A program made the translations under genes and the position numbers. A stretch of DNA of 64,000 nt from Paenibacillus mucilaginosus 3016 (lineage in GTDB: Bacteria; Bacillota; Bacilli; Paenibacillales; NBRC-103111): positions 4,854,001-4,918,000 of the forward strand of contig NC_016935.1 in NCBI RefSeq assembly GCF_000250655.1, read 5' to 3'. The notes beneath the pieces were generated by a model. That model ran no database searches and was not told the DNA's origin. It saw nothing but the letters and a program-made list of their open reading frames with translations. Of the stretch, positions 53,697 to 62,815 are shown in pieces. Each line of letters opens with the position of its first letter. Position 1 is the first letter of the stretch.

Positions 53697-54204
53697 GGCA
53701 TCGGAACGCTGAACCGGCTCGAGCCCCACAGTCTGGGATGGTGAATAACGAAGGGAGGCTGCCTGCTGCAGTCGAGGGAGATCATCCGGATTGATGAACC
53801 GGCACGAGCCTCGCAATCTGCCAAGGTGATCAACGCGGGGAGACTTCCTACAGTAGTAGGAATGATGTCATCCTGACCGCTAAACCGGCTTAAGCCCCAC
53901 AGTCTGCGAATGATCTACCCGTGAGACTTCCTACCGTAGTCGGGGGTGATCTCATCCGGATTGATGAACCGGCACGAGCCTCGCACTCTGCGAAGGTGAT
54001 CAACGCCAGGGAGACTTCCTGCTGTAGTAGGAATGATGTCATCCTGACCGCTAAATCGGCTTAAGCCCCACAGTCTGCGAATGATCTACCCGTGAGACTT
54101 CCTGCCGTAGTCGGGGGTGATTTCATCCGGATTGATGAACCGGCTTGAGCCTCGCAATCTGCAAGAGTGTGTAACAAATGGAGCCTGCGTACTGTAGTCC
54201 AGAG
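53697..54204. repeat. Non-coding tandem repeat array, six units of about 85 bp
   Basis: Units start near 53697, 53780, 53861, 53946, 54032 and 54117. Shared words are CATCC, CCGGC, GAGCC, CTGCGAA, GACTTCCT and GTAGT. Two subtypes alternate (one with GGATTGATGAACC, one with CTGACCGCTAAA), giving a period of about 171 bp. Similarity fades on both sides. No ORF with a ribosome site spans it. A perfect 7-bp stem TTCCTAC/GTAGGAA occurs at one unit boundary, with a wobble variant at another. The 54205-54570 segment beyond it holds only the hairpin listed separately. Confidence 0.75.
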
Positions 54205-54487
54205 GAAGATGACAGCGATCGTTGGCCACCATGTTCAGGGAGAAATCGGTCTGGCTGCTGCGAGTCGGATAGGTTTGAGGTTTGCAGCAACCCTATAGGG
54301 AATCCAGTCATGAGTCCTCATTCGTGCCCATCTCTGAACTATGTTCGCATGGGATCACCGAATGAATATCCCTAAGGCATTAGCTTCCAAACGAACAAGC
54401 ATCCCGTCGTGGCAGCATCGAAAAAGGGTTATGCCCTCCCCTTAAGAGACAGCCAGCAGCTCACCCATGCATACGAGGCATGTTAAA

Positions 54488-54511
54488 GAGGGCCCCCTTC
54501 CGGCGGCCCTC
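54488..54511. terminator. Isolated GC-rich hairpin
   Basis: GAGGGCC (54488-54494) pairs perfectly with GGCCCTC (54505-54511). It resembles the hairpin after the GH95 gene but has no gene on either side and only a weak T tract. It may be a remnant of a lost gene end. Confidence 0.35.
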
Positions 54512-54570
54512 AAGCTGATTTTAAACATCATGGTGAGGCAGACAGCAGTAAGTTCCTGGTGCAGCAAAGA

Positions 54571-54644
54571 ATAAAGGAACTCAGATGCGCTATGCTCTGA
54601 AACCGACGATGCTTTTTAAAAATAGAGGAACTCAGGTTCGCTAA
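54571..54644 (+). repeat. Paired 23-bp repeat element, forward copy (locus 2)
   Basis: Units at 54571-54593 and 54622-54644 are separated by exactly 28 bp; both contain GGAACTCAG. The first is identical to the reverse complement of the IS-split unit of locus 1. The middle differs from the other pairs. The pair lies just left of the IS3 element, facing the reverse pair at 55975-56048. Confidence 0.75.
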
Positions 54645-54723
54645 TTCGATGTACGATACCTCTTTTGGCGGCAGTTGTACTTCTGTCAATAAAGTAGACA
54701 CAAATTAAAGGAACCCTTTAAGG

Positions 54724-55635
54724 CTAAGCTGTTCTTTTTTCATGGTACATCTGTTCAAAGCGATGAGGCGTTTTATAACCCAAAGTGGAGTGACGCCGTG
54801 TTCGGTTATAGTAAAACTCGATGTAATTATAGAGTTCATCGGTAGCTTGTTTGCGAGTTTTAAACTTGGTCTGGTACACAAGCTCTTTTTTCAATGTACT
54901 GTGGAACGACTCAATACACGCATTATCATAGCAGTTACCTTTTCGACTCATGCTGCCCGTCATGAAGTAGCCTGCCAGCCGTTCTTGGTAATCACTGCTT
55001 GCATACTGAGATCAGCGGTCGGAGTGGTGGATCAAGCCAGGGGCCGGCTTCTGACGCCTGTAAGCAAGCTCCAGGGCATCGATCACCAGCTCCCTAGTCA
55101 TCCGTGCACCTGTAGCCCAGCCTACGATTTTACGTGAAAATAAGTCCATCACACTGGCTAGATATAACCAGCCTTCGCCAGTGGCGACATAAGTAATATC
55201 TGTTACCCAGACCTTGTTTGGCGCATCGACTTTAAACTGCCGATTTAGGATATTGTCATGAACAGGCATGTTGTGTTTGGAATTGGTCGTTGCTTTGTAT
55301 TTTCCAACCGTAATTGACTTAAGACCCATCTCTTTCATTAGGCGGCTGACCGTTTTTGAGGAGACAGTACAACCGTCATCCTCTCGCAGAATTGCAGTAA
55401 TTACGGGGCTGCCCGGGCGTTTCTTCAAACGGAAAAAGTGATGCCGGATACGGTTTTTCAGCCACTTCCGGTGCTTTTCCCGTTTACTAGGCTTGTGTTT
55501 TACCCACTTGTAATAACCGCTTCTGGATACTTGTAACACGGAGCACATCTTCTCGACACGGTACTGGAAGCGGTGTTTATGAATAAACGAAAAAATCAGT
55601 GCCGGTCTTTCGTGAAGAAGTGCATCGCCTTTTTT
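54724..55635 (-). pseudogene. IS3 orfB transposase with in-frame stop
   Basis: The frame after the slippage site reads ALIFSFIHKHRFQYRVEKMCSV and continues through the rve integrase core (VWVTDITYVATGEGWLYLASVMDLFSRKIVGW with the first Asp pair). It then reads HHSDR followed by a TGA at 55012-55014, and continues in the same frame SQYASSDYQERL ... ACIESFHSTLKKELV (last catalytic Glu). The expected residue at the stop is Gly (HHSDRGSQY), so GGA to TGA explains it. The product would lack the last catalytic region. Confidence 0.85.
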
Positions 55636-55883
55636 AAGATTTCATTCTCCTCTTGTAGTTCGCGGTTTTGCTGCTCCAATTTCCGTAGTCGTTCGTAATC
55701 CACAAAGACTTGCGATTGTTCCGCAGTCGCACTTTTGCCATACTGCTTGATCCAGCGGCTCAAGGTACTCTTCGGAATCCCGAGCTCCCGGGCGATCTCT
55801 ATCGGCTTCTTCCCCTCCTTCTCCATGTGTTCCACCGTTTTTTTCTTAAACTCACTGCCGTAACTCTCCCGCTGCTGACTCAT
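55596..55883 (-). CDS. IS3-family OrfA (helix-turn-helix subunit)
   Basis: Protein of 95 residues from ATG 55883. It has a helix-turn-helix (KPIEIARELGIPKSTLSRWIKQYG) and a leucine-zipper-like tail (YERLRKLEQQNRELQEENEILKKAMHF). The A6G run at 55629-55635 near the end is a typical -1 slippage site for making the OrfAB transposase. Confidence 0.9.
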   Translation of the reverse strand: MSQQRESYGSEFKKKTVEHMEKEGKKPIEIARELGIPKSTLSRWIKQYGKSATAEQSQVFVDYERLRKLEQQNRELQEENEILKKAMHFFTKDRH

Positions 55884-55974
55884 GGCACACCTCGACCTTT
55901 GTTGGTTTGTCTTTATTATAAAGGTCGTTCCTTAAGCTGTGTCCACCGTTTAGTCTACATACAAGTAAACAACA

Positions 55975-56048
55975 ATAAGACATCTGAGTTCCGCTATACG
56001 TTGGGAAATAGCGGGAAATACTCGAATAAGGCATCTGAGTTCCTTTAT
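55975..56048 (-). repeat. Paired 23-bp repeat element, reverse copy (locus 2)
   Basis: Units at 55975-55997 and 56026-56048, again exactly 28 bp apart, both carrying CATCTGAGTTCC, the complement of GGAACTCAGATG. The 28-bp middle has, in reverse, GTATTTCCCG and CTATTTCCC, like the pair at 24024-24097. Confidence 0.75.
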
Positions 56049-56068
56049 TTTTATTTTTGCTTTGCCTC

Positions 56069-56560
56069 TGCTTCTAATCCGACCCTGCAATCTACTGCGA
56101 GGCAGGTTCGGCGGGCGGCTCCGGCCCGAGCCCATACCCAACCCCGACATGGCCGGCGAAGGGGTGGAGTTCGAGCGCTTATATCAATTGCCGCACCCGC
56201 TGCCAGTACCCTCATCCCATCTCTCCTCTGTTGTGCCGCGAGCTTCTTATGCCTGCTTCCCAGCCTTGAGCCGTGCGAACATACACAGCCGAGCAGCGCG
56301 AAAGGACCGCCTCCCGGTGGCCCTCTCCTCGTTCACCCGCCTCTACCCCGCCCCTGCAATCTGCAGAGGGCAGACACGTCGAGAGGCTCCGGCCGAGCAC
56401 GTACGTGCTCCCCGCTCGGACGATGTAGCGGCTAAGCCCGCTTCATCCGTCATGCATACAGCGGTTCCGTCCGCCCCTACCCGCGTACGCGTATGCCTAT
56501 CTCCCAGCTTCGAACCATGCGAACAACTTAGCAAGCAGCGCGAAAGGACCGCCTCACGAC
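56069..56560 (-). repeat. Two degenerate copies of the GH95 gene 3' end
   Basis: The last part of the GH95 gene (from GCAATCT at 56598) recurs beyond the stop, with GCAATCT at 56356 and 56097, about 242 and 259 bp apart. The 56356 copy keeps GAGCACGTACGTGC, CCCGCTT and CCGTCCGCC words and its own copy of the downstream hairpin (56304-56323). The outer copy is more decayed. None keeps an open frame of note. This explains the whole 56069-56584 gap. Confidence 0.65.
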
Positions 56561-56565
56561 GGCCC
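56543..56565 (-). terminator. Terminator-like hairpin after GH95
   Basis: Minus-strand orientation: GGGCCG and CGGTCC-type arms (6-7 pairs with one wobble) followed by TTTCG. It lies about 20 bp after the GH95 stop and is duplicated at 56301-56323. The T tract is short, so strength is uncertain. Confidence 0.5.
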
Positions 56566-56584
56566 TCTCTACTTGCCTATGCTT

Positions 56585-58945
56585 TTACACCGACCCGGCA
56601 ATCTGCTGCGGCGCGGGCTCGGCCATCGGCTCCGGCGCGAGCACGTACGTGCCCCCGGCGCGGACCGCGAAGCGGGTGAGCCCGCTTTCGTCCGTCGTGC
56701 CTACGGCGCCTCCGTCCGCCTCCACCCGCAGGGGAGACAGCGGCTGCCGGCAGGCGATCCGGCATTCGCCGTCCCGGCCCGCCCGGATCACGCAGCGGAC
56801 CAGCGCACCGTCCGCCCACTCCAGATCCACTTCGAAGCCGCCCCGCGCACGCAGGCCGGAGACACGTCCGCTGCGCCATACCGGCGGGAGTGCCGGCAAC
56901 AGCGCGATCTCGCCGCGGTGCGACTGCAGCAGCATCTCGGCTATGCCCGCCGTACCGCCGAAGTTGCCGTCGATCTGGAACGGCGGGTGGTTGTCGAACA
57001 GGTTCGGCAGCGTCGACTGCGACAGCAGCGCGCGCAGGTGGGCGTAGGCGTTCACACCGTCCTCCAGCCGCGCATAGAAGTTGAGAATCCAGGCACGGCT
57101 CCATCCCGTGTGGCCGCCTCCGTTCTCAAGCCGGCGATCCAGCGTAACCCGAGCCGCCTGCGCCCACTCCGGCGTATGGCGCACGTGGATGATCTCGCCC
57201 GGATGCAGCGCGAACAGGTGCGAGATGTGCCGGTGGCCCGGATGCACCTCGTCCCAGTCGCCCGTCCACTCCTGCAGCTGGCCGTGCCTGCCGATCTGCG
57301 GCGGAGGCAGCCGGCGCAGCACCTCTTCCCACTTCTCGCGCAGGAGGTCGTCGGTGCGCAGGATCTCCGCAGCGTCCGTGCAGGCGCTCAGCAGCGAGTA
57401 CACAATCTGGATGTCCATGGACGGACCGATGGTCAGCGTACCCACGCTGCCGTCCGGCATGATGAATTTGTTCTCGGGCGAGGTGGAAGGTCCCGTAACC
57501 AGTCGTCCTTCCTTGTCCTCGAACAAGTAATCGAGGAAGAACTCCGCCGCTTCCTTCATCACCGGATAGGCCCTCTCCCGGAGGAACGTCTCCTCGAGGC
57601 CGTAGCGGTAATGCTCCCACAGGTGAAGCGAGAGCCAGGCGGCCCCCATCGGCCAGATCGAGCCCGGCATATAGTTGCCCTCGACCTGGGTGGAGCCCCA
57701 CATATCGGTGTTATGATGGGCAACGAAGCCCCGGCAGCCGTACAGCTGCTCCGCGGTCTTGCGGCCGTTCGGCCGCATCCGGTCGATAAGATCGAACAGC
57801 GGCTCGTGGCACTCCGGGAGGTTGCAGCTCTCGGCCGGCCAATAGTTCATCTCGGTATTGATGTTGATCGTATACTTCGATTCCCAAGGAGGGGTGAAGC
57901 TCTCATTCCAGATGCCCTGCAGGTTCGCGGGATTTGAACCCGGGCGCGAGCTAGCCATCATGAGATAGCGTCCGTACTGAAAATACAGCCGGAACAGTCC
58001 CGGATCTTCCCCGCCCTCCCGGAAGCGCTGAAGGCGCGCATCGGTCGGCAGCGTCGACGGGTCCGGACCGGAGACCGGCTCCGGGTCCAGTTCCAGGTTC
58101 ACCCGGCGGTAAAGGCTCCGGTGATCGGCGACATGGTCGCGTCTGACCGCCTCATAGCCCTTGCGCTCCGCCTGCTCGAGCTGGCGAACACACTCGGCCA
58201 GCGGATCGTCCGAGCGGAACGTCGTGCCGCCCGCGATGTAGATCGTCACGGCATTCGCGTCCCGGACGGCCAGGAAATCGCCGAAGGCATTGACCCAGCC
58301 GCCTTCGGGCACCGCTTTCACGGCCATGCAGTAGGTCACGCCGTTCTTGCCGTTCTCCCCGCACATGGCGATGGTATCGTGCGCGAGCTGCTGCGTGCCC
58401 TCGTCGAACGGCCTGCGGCTGACGTTCATCCGCAGATTAAGCTTGGCATCCGGCCCGCAGGTAATACGGACGGCGAGCACCCCGTCCACCGCGCTGGAGA
58501 ATACTTCCCGCACGTGCGGCACCTCGTTGAGGCAGTAGCTCACATGGGCGATGCCTTCCTCGATGTCGAGGTCGCGGTAGTAGTTCGAGATCATTTTCTT
58601 CTCGCCGTCATGATAAATATGAAGGTCGCCGAGCGGCTGGTACGGCCGCATCGATTTGGGGATCGACATGAGTCCCATCTGCGCCGCTTCTTCCGCTTCG
58701 AGCTGCTTGCCCTTCAGCAGCAGACGCCGCACCTCGGGCAGATACTTCCGTCCATCGGGATTGTCCCCGTTCAGCGGGCCGCCGTACCAGACGGAATCCT
58801 CGTTGATCTGCAGCCGTTCCTGGTTGACCTTGCCGAATACCATGGCGCCGAGCCGCCCGTTGCCGACCGGCAGGGCATCGGTCCAGGCGCGGGCCGGCTT
58901 CTCGTACCAAAGCTTGTCATGCTTGGATGCTCTCCGTTGTTCCAT
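56585..58945 (-). CDS. GH95 alpha-L-fucosidase/alpha-L-galactosidase
   Basis: Protein of 786 residues from ATG 58945 behind GGAGGAAAGAG, overlapping the previous gene by 29 bp. GH95 signatures are complete: N-terminal [15 protein letters not shown] and [10 protein letters not shown]; then the (alpha/alpha)6 barrel with [58 protein letters not shown] and [10 protein letters not shown]; and [21 protein letters not shown] near the end. The conserved Glu, Asn and Asp of this inverting family lie in these blocks. No signal peptide, so it acts on imported oligosaccharides. It is the last gene of the operon that starts beyond the right edge. Confidence 0.95.
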   Translation of the reverse strand: MEQRRASKHDKLWYEKPARAWTDALPVGNGRLGAMVFGKVNQERLQINEDSVWYGGPLNGDNPDGRKYLPEVRRLLLKGKQLEAEEAAQMGLMSIPKSMRPYQPLGDLHIYHDGEKKMISNYYRDLDIEEGIAHVSYCLNEVPHVREVFSSAVDGVLAVRITCGPDAKLNLRMNVSRRPFDEGTQQLAHDTIAMCGENGKNGVTYCMAVKAVPEGGWVNAFGDFLAVRDANAVTIYIAGGTTFRSDDPLAECVRQLEQAERKGYEAVRRDHVADHRSLYRRVNLELDPEPVSGPDPSTLPTDARLQRFREGGEDPGLFRLYFQYGRYLMMASSRPGSNPANLQGIWNESFTPPWESKYTININTEMNYWPAESCNLPECHEPLFDLIDRMRPNGRKTAEQLYGCRGFVAHHNTDMWGSTQVEGNYMPGSIWPMGAAWLSLHLWEHYRYGLEETFLRERAYPVMKEAAEFFLDYLFEDKEGRLVTGPSTSPENKFIMPDGSVGTLTIGPSMDIQIVYSLLSACTDAAEILRTDDLLREKWEEVLRRLPPPQIGRHGQLQEWTGDWDEVHPGHRHISHLFALHPGEIIHVRHTPEWAQAARVTLDRRLENGGGHTGWSRAWILNFYARLEDGVNAYAHLRALLSQSTLPNLFDNHPPFQIDGNFGGTAGIAEMLLQSHRGEIALLPALPPVWRSGRVSGLRARGGFEVDLEWADGALVRCVIRAGRDGECRIACRQPLSPLRVEADGGAVGTTDESGLTRFAVRAGGTYVLAPEPMAEPAPQQIAGSV

Positions 58946-60416
58946 CTCTTTCCTCCTCCGCCGGTCCGCTCAGGGCTCCGGGTAATCTGCGAATGCGCAG
59001 GGCCAAGTTTTCTTTCACCGGCAGGTCGATCCGAAACCGCCCCTCATACTCGCCGGGAAGCGGTTCGACCGTCATCTGCCAGGTATCGATCAGGTCCACG
59101 GTGTAGCGGCCTTCCGGCAGCTCGAAGCCCCGGAAGGCGAAGCGGTGGGGGCCGAAGTACTGCAGGTAGCATTCGCCTCGGACCTCCAGTGTGGCCGCAT
59201 CATAGCGGTCGCTGTTGTAGCGCATCCCGTCCGGCAGCTCCTCCAGCATCCTCCGAAGGAAGGCGGCGCGGGCAGCACTCTTCCCTTGGGGCTTCCCGCC
59301 ATGCGTGCGCCAGATCCGCCCCCCGTCCGCTTCCTCATACGCCTCCCCGCAGCTCACAAAGCCTCCGCGGGCCGCCCCTTCCCAGAGGCGGGATACCATT
59401 TCTTCCGGAGTCAGGCTGGCCTCCGGGCGGTCCAGGTTCCCCTCGCTTCCGGCACTGTCGATGAGTACCGGTTTGCCGTAAGCCCGGGTATAGTCTGAAG
59501 CCGCTTTGACATCCGGAGTATCCAGGCTGATGTGCGTCGCCCAAGGCGAGCCGAAATCCGAGGCCCCCGGCCGGCTGCGGACCGAACGCAGGTGCCCGCC
59601 GCAGTCCAGCTCCGCGATCAGGCGGAGCAGCCGGTTCCAGTCTCCCGGCGTCCGGCCGGCGAAGCCCTCGGGCTCCTCCACTGCCGACCACCAGACTCCG
59701 GCGCAGGCACCGAAACGCGCGATACAGTGCCTCACGTAGCGCTCCTCGTCCTTCGTGCTCATGTCCTCGGCTCCCAGGGCTCCCGGGTGCAGCAGCACCA
59801 GCTCCGCCTCGATGCCGCAAGCCGTCAGCTCGTTGATCCGCTCTTCGAGCATCCGGAAGTACTCCGGCTGCAGGAGGCGGACGTCCAACCGTCCATCCGG
59901 GTGCCGGCCGAACGGCTCCGGCACCCCCTCCGGCTGCTCCCCAAGCAGCTCTCCGGACAGCGGAAGGACGCTCATCTGCACCTTATTGAACCCCGAGGCC
60001 CGAAGCGCCTCCAGCGTCGCTGCCCGCCGCTCCCCGTCCTGCAGATGCCACTGGCTGCAGACGGTACCGACAGGAATAAAGCGGGTTCCGTCCGCATAAG
60101 CGAAATGGGCTTCGCCCCGCGTTCTTACGGGCCCCCGGTTCTCTCCAGACGGACCGGCACAGACGAACTGTCCTGTCAGGCCGTCAAGCTCGGGAGCACT
60201 GCTCTGCGTCCGGTACGTCCATGTCCCTTCTTCCTGCGGCATGAACCGGATCCGGTAGGTTCCGTCTCCGTCGTAGAAGCCTACCGCTTCCCCATACCGG
60301 CTGCCGCTGGTGAAGCCGGCCGACAGACACACTTCCTCGCAGGGATTCCCCTCCGAAGGGCCACGAAGCTTCAGCTCGAACAGCCCCCAGCGTTCCACCT
60401 TCGACTGAACGTTCAC
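58917..60416 (-). CDS. DUF5060/DUF4038-like glycoside hydrolase, variant active site
   Basis: Protein of 499 residues from a GTG at 60416, with AAGGAGGGGAAC upstream and a 4-bp GTGA overlap with the preceding gene. DUF5060 beta domain (about 5-90; [25 protein letters not shown]), then a barrel ([57 protein letters not shown]) and a C-terminal beta domain ([14 protein letters not shown]). It is a clear paralogue of the gene at 60413-61918. Where that gene has CNEFD and VIDEISYEGN, this one has VEEPEG and [10 protein letters not shown]. The first Glu of the second motif is Ser here, so activity may be altered or lost. Confidence 0.82.
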   Translation of the reverse strand: MNVQSKVERWGLFELKLRGPSEGNPCEEVCLSAGFTSGSRYGEAVGFYDGDGTYRIRFMPQEEGTWTYRTQSSAPELDGLTGQFVCAGPSGENRGPVRTRGEAHFAYADGTRFIPVGTVCSQWHLQDGERRAATLEALRASGFNKVQMSVLPLSGELLGEQPEGVPEPFGRHPDGRLDVRLLQPEYFRMLEERINELTACGIEAELVLLHPGALGAEDMSTKDEERYVRHCIARFGACAGVWWSAVEEPEGFAGRTPGDWNRLLRLIAELDCGGHLRSVRSRPGASDFGSPWATHISLDTPDVKAASDYTRAYGKPVLIDSAGSEGNLDRPEASLTPEEMVSRLWEGAARGGFVSCGEAYEEADGGRIWRTHGGKPQGKSAARAAFLRRMLEELPDGMRYNSDRYDAATLEVRGECYLQYFGPHRFAFRGFELPEGRYTVDLIDTWQMTVEPLPGEYEGRFRIDLPVKENLALRIRRLPGALSGPAEEERDGTTESIQA

Positions 60417-61918
60417 CCGCGTTCCCCTCCTTCCGTTGATCCCGCGCCCGCCGGACGGGCGCGCAGCGCCATCTGAGGCCGGCCGGGCAGCCCGATCCGG
60501 CACCGCCCGCGGAACAACCCTTCGAGCGGCAGAATGGTCATCTCCCAGGTGTCGATCAGCTCAACCTGATAATCCCCCTCCGCCGGAAGCTCCAGCCAGT
60601 GACTGCCCGGCTGGCGCCGTCCGAAGTACACCAGGCGCCAGCTTCCTTCGCCCGGCGACTCGATCCACTCCGGCGGGGCCTCCTCCAGGATGCGCCGCAA
60701 GAAGGCGATCCTCGCCGTGCTTTCCCCGTACAGACGGCCGCCCGTCGAGATCCACGCCCGGGTCTCCCGGTCGATGAACGACTCCCCGTGTCCGACGAAG
60801 CCGCCCCGGCTCGCTCCTTCCCAGAACCGGTGCACGAGCTCCCGGCCCGAGATATTCCCCCAGCGCCGCGAGCTGTTGCCCTCGTAAGAGATCTCGTCGA
60901 TGACGATCGGCTTGGCCGCCGTCAGCCGCCACTGGCTCGTAAGCTCCGCGTCCCAGTGCTGGATGCTCTGGTGCGTGATCCAGGGCTTCGTGAAGTCGTA
61001 GAGGTTCGACGATTTGTACATTTTCGTCCCGTTGTGAATCGAGCGCAGATGCTGGTAAGGGTCAAACCGCTGGGTCAGCTGCAGCAGCCGGTCCCAGTCC
61101 GCCACCGTCTTGAATTTGTTGAAGTCGAACTCGTTGCACAGCGACCACCACACATGGCGGTAGGAGCCGAGCCTTGCGATGCAGTACCGCAGGTACATTT
61201 CGTCCTGCTGCGCCTCCATGTTGTCGACACCCCACCACCCTTTGTCATACGGATGGAAGAGCACGAGGTCCGCCTCAATCCCCAGCTTCAGCAGGTCCTC
61301 CAGCCGGTGCTCGAGATGCCGGAAAAATGCAGGATTGTACCGCGTCCGGTCGAGGTCCTCCGGGGAGGAGCCGGCAAAGACCGTCTGCAGCGGAGGCGGC
61401 ATATCCCGGGTCGGCAGCAGGCACATTCTCACTTTATTGAAGGGTGAATCAGCGAGCGACTGCAGGGTCAGCTCCTCTTGCGCCGTATTCCCCCCGTGCG
61501 TCCAGTGATAACAGGTGGTGCCGAACGGCATATACGGCGTTCCATCCTCATAAGCGAAGCCGTACCGGCCCTTCACCCGGACCGGGCCATGGTTGTCTTC
61601 GCCCGCCTCCGTGCAGGTGAACTCGCCCGTATGACCGTCAAGCTCCGGAGAGCTGCTTCGCGTCACATACCGCCAGACACCCGGCCGGTCCGGCATGAAG
61701 CGGACCCGGTAGACCCCGTCTCCGTCATAGAAGCCTTCGGCTTCCATCGTCAGATTCCGGTACTGGAACCGGGCCGACAAACGAACGTCCTGGAACGGAT
61801 TGCCTTCCTGCGGGCCCTCCAGAACCAGCTCGAACCGGCCCCACTGCTCTACCGTCTCCCGGCTGTCAGCCACAGCGGTCCCTACTCTGTTCACGCCGAT
61901 CGTTCTCCTCTCCATCAT
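60413..61918 (-). CDS. DUF5060/DUF4038-like glycoside hydrolase
   Basis: Protein of 501 residues from ATG 61918, overlapping the permease stop by 4 bp. N-terminal DUF5060 sandwich (AEGFYDGDGVYRVRFMPDRPGVWRY), GH5/GH140-like TIM barrel with YMPFGTTCYHW, FNKVRMCLLPTRDM, DLVLFHPYDKGWWG, WWSLCNEFDF (candidate acid/base Glu, about 220) and KPIVIDEISYEGN (candidate nucleophile, about 340), then a C-terminal DUF5605-type beta domain (VELIDTWEMTILPL). Cytoplasmic. It lies between the permeases and a paralogue, so it likely cleaves the imported oligosaccharide. The substrate is unknown. Confidence 0.88.
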   Translation of the reverse strand: MMERRTIGVNRVGTAVADSRETVEQWGRFELVLEGPQEGNPFQDVRLSARFQYRNLTMEAEGFYDGDGVYRVRFMPDRPGVWRYVTRSSSPELDGHTGEFTCTEAGEDNHGPVRVKGRYGFAYEDGTPYMPFGTTCYHWTHGGNTAQEELTLQSLADSPFNKVRMCLLPTRDMPPPLQTVFAGSSPEDLDRTRYNPAFFRHLEHRLEDLLKLGIEADLVLFHPYDKGWWGVDNMEAQQDEMYLRYCIARLGSYRHVWWSLCNEFDFNKFKTVADWDRLLQLTQRFDPYQHLRSIHNGTKMYKSSNLYDFTKPWITHQSIQHWDAELTSQWRLTAAKPIVIDEISYEGNSSRRWGNISGRELVHRFWEGASRGGFVGHGESFIDRETRAWISTGGRLYGESTARIAFLRRILEEAPPEWIESPGEGSWRLVYFGRRQPGSHWLELPAEGDYQVELIDTWEMTILPLEGLFRGRCRIGLPGRPQMALRARPAGAGSTEGGERG

Positions 61919-62814
61919 TTGATCCCCGAATGCGCCATGGTGGCGATCACCTTGCTCTGAAAGGCAAGGAAGATAATGAGGTTGGGCAGGAACAGCAGCA
62001 GCGTCGCTGCAGCCAGCGCGCCCTGCCGGGCCACGCTGTTAGCCATGCCGCTCGTCAGCGTTTCGACGTAGAAGGGGAAGGTCCGCATCTCTTCATCCTG
62101 CATGTAGGAGATCGACGTCTCCGTATTCTGCCATGCGCTCTGGAAGGCGATAATGCCGATCGTGGCGATCGCCGGCAGCACGACCGGAATAATGATGCGC
62201 ACGAAAAGGGTCCACTCCTTCGCCCCGTCCATCTTCGCGGAATCGAGCAGCTCGCCGGGCACCTGATCGATGAACTGCTTCATCAGGAATACCCCCGTGG
62301 GAACGGCCACCAGCGGCAGCACATGCCCCCAATACGTATTGAAAATGCCGAGCTGGCTCACCACCAGATACTTCGGAATGGCCACGGTCTCGGGGACAAA
62401 GACCAGGGTCAGCAAAATGGTCCCGAAGACCACCTTATGTCCCGGAAACTGGTGCTTGGAGATCGCGTAGGCGCACATCGCGCTGAACAGCGTAATGAGC
62501 GTGACGGACAGCCCGGTTACGACGAAGCTGTTGAACATATACCGGGTCACCGGCACGGCCGTCGTCTTCGTCGAAGCCAGAAGCTCGATGAAGCTCTGGA
62601 TCGAGGGATCTCGGACGAGAATGTTCGGCGGGTACACGAACAGCTCCTGGTAGGGCTTGAACGCGTGGTTGAAAATGTACACGATCGGCAGCATCATGAA
62701 GATGCTGATGAGCACGAGCAGCACGAAGGCCACCCGCTCGGTCGGACTCCAGCGCCCGAGCTTCGAACGCCTCCGCCAGGGCACCCATCCGCTCAGTTTG
62801 GCCGCGAGATTCAT
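61915..62814 (-). CDS. Carbohydrate ABC transporter permease (MalG type)
   Basis: Protein of 299 residues from ATG 62814 behind AAGGAGG, one base after the upstream stop. Six membrane segments, with the EAA loop as ELLDSAKMDGAKEWTLFVRIIIPVVLPAI near residue 195. It is the partner of the MalF-type subunit upstream and is a distinct system from the permeases at 33045-34920. Confidence 0.95.
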   Translation of the reverse strand: MNLAAKLSGWVPWRRRSKLGRWSPTERVAFVLLVLISIFMMLPIVYIFNHAFKPYQELFVYPPNILVRDPSIQSFIELLASTKTTAVPVTRYMFNSFVVTGLSVTLITLFSAMCAYAISKHQFPGHKVVFGTILLTLVFVPETVAIPKYLVVSQLGIFNTYWGHVLPLVAVPTGVFLMKQFIDQVPGELLDSAKMDGAKEWTLFVRIIIPVVLPAIATIGIIAFQSAWQNTETSISYMQDEEMRTFPFYVETLTSGMANSVARQGALAAATLLLFLPNLIIFLAFQSKVIATMAHSGIK

Positions 62815-62815
62815 G

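Larger units (their letters stand above)
54684..55959 (-). mobile_element. IS3-family insertion sequence, about 1.28 kb (decayed)
   Basis: The ends carry related inverted sequences: TGTCAATAAAGTAGACACA on the left and, reading inward from the right, TGTAGACTAAACGGTGGACA, each leading into ACA..TTAA(A)GGAAC. The boundaries are uncertain by a few bases and no clear target duplication is seen. It contains orfA, an A6G slippage site and an orfB broken by one stop codon, so transposition in its own right is doubtful. It lies between the two halves of a 23-bp repeat locus. Confidence 0.8.

Noticed and set aside
53697..54204. Possible CRISPR array
   Set aside because: Units of about 85 bp are contiguous without unique spacers, subtypes alternate, and no cas gene is present.
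54205..54570. Gene in the stretch left of the IS3 element
   Set aside because: Only short frames without ribosome sites. A CCCTATAGGG palindrome near 54292 resembles the operon motif but has no gene behind it.
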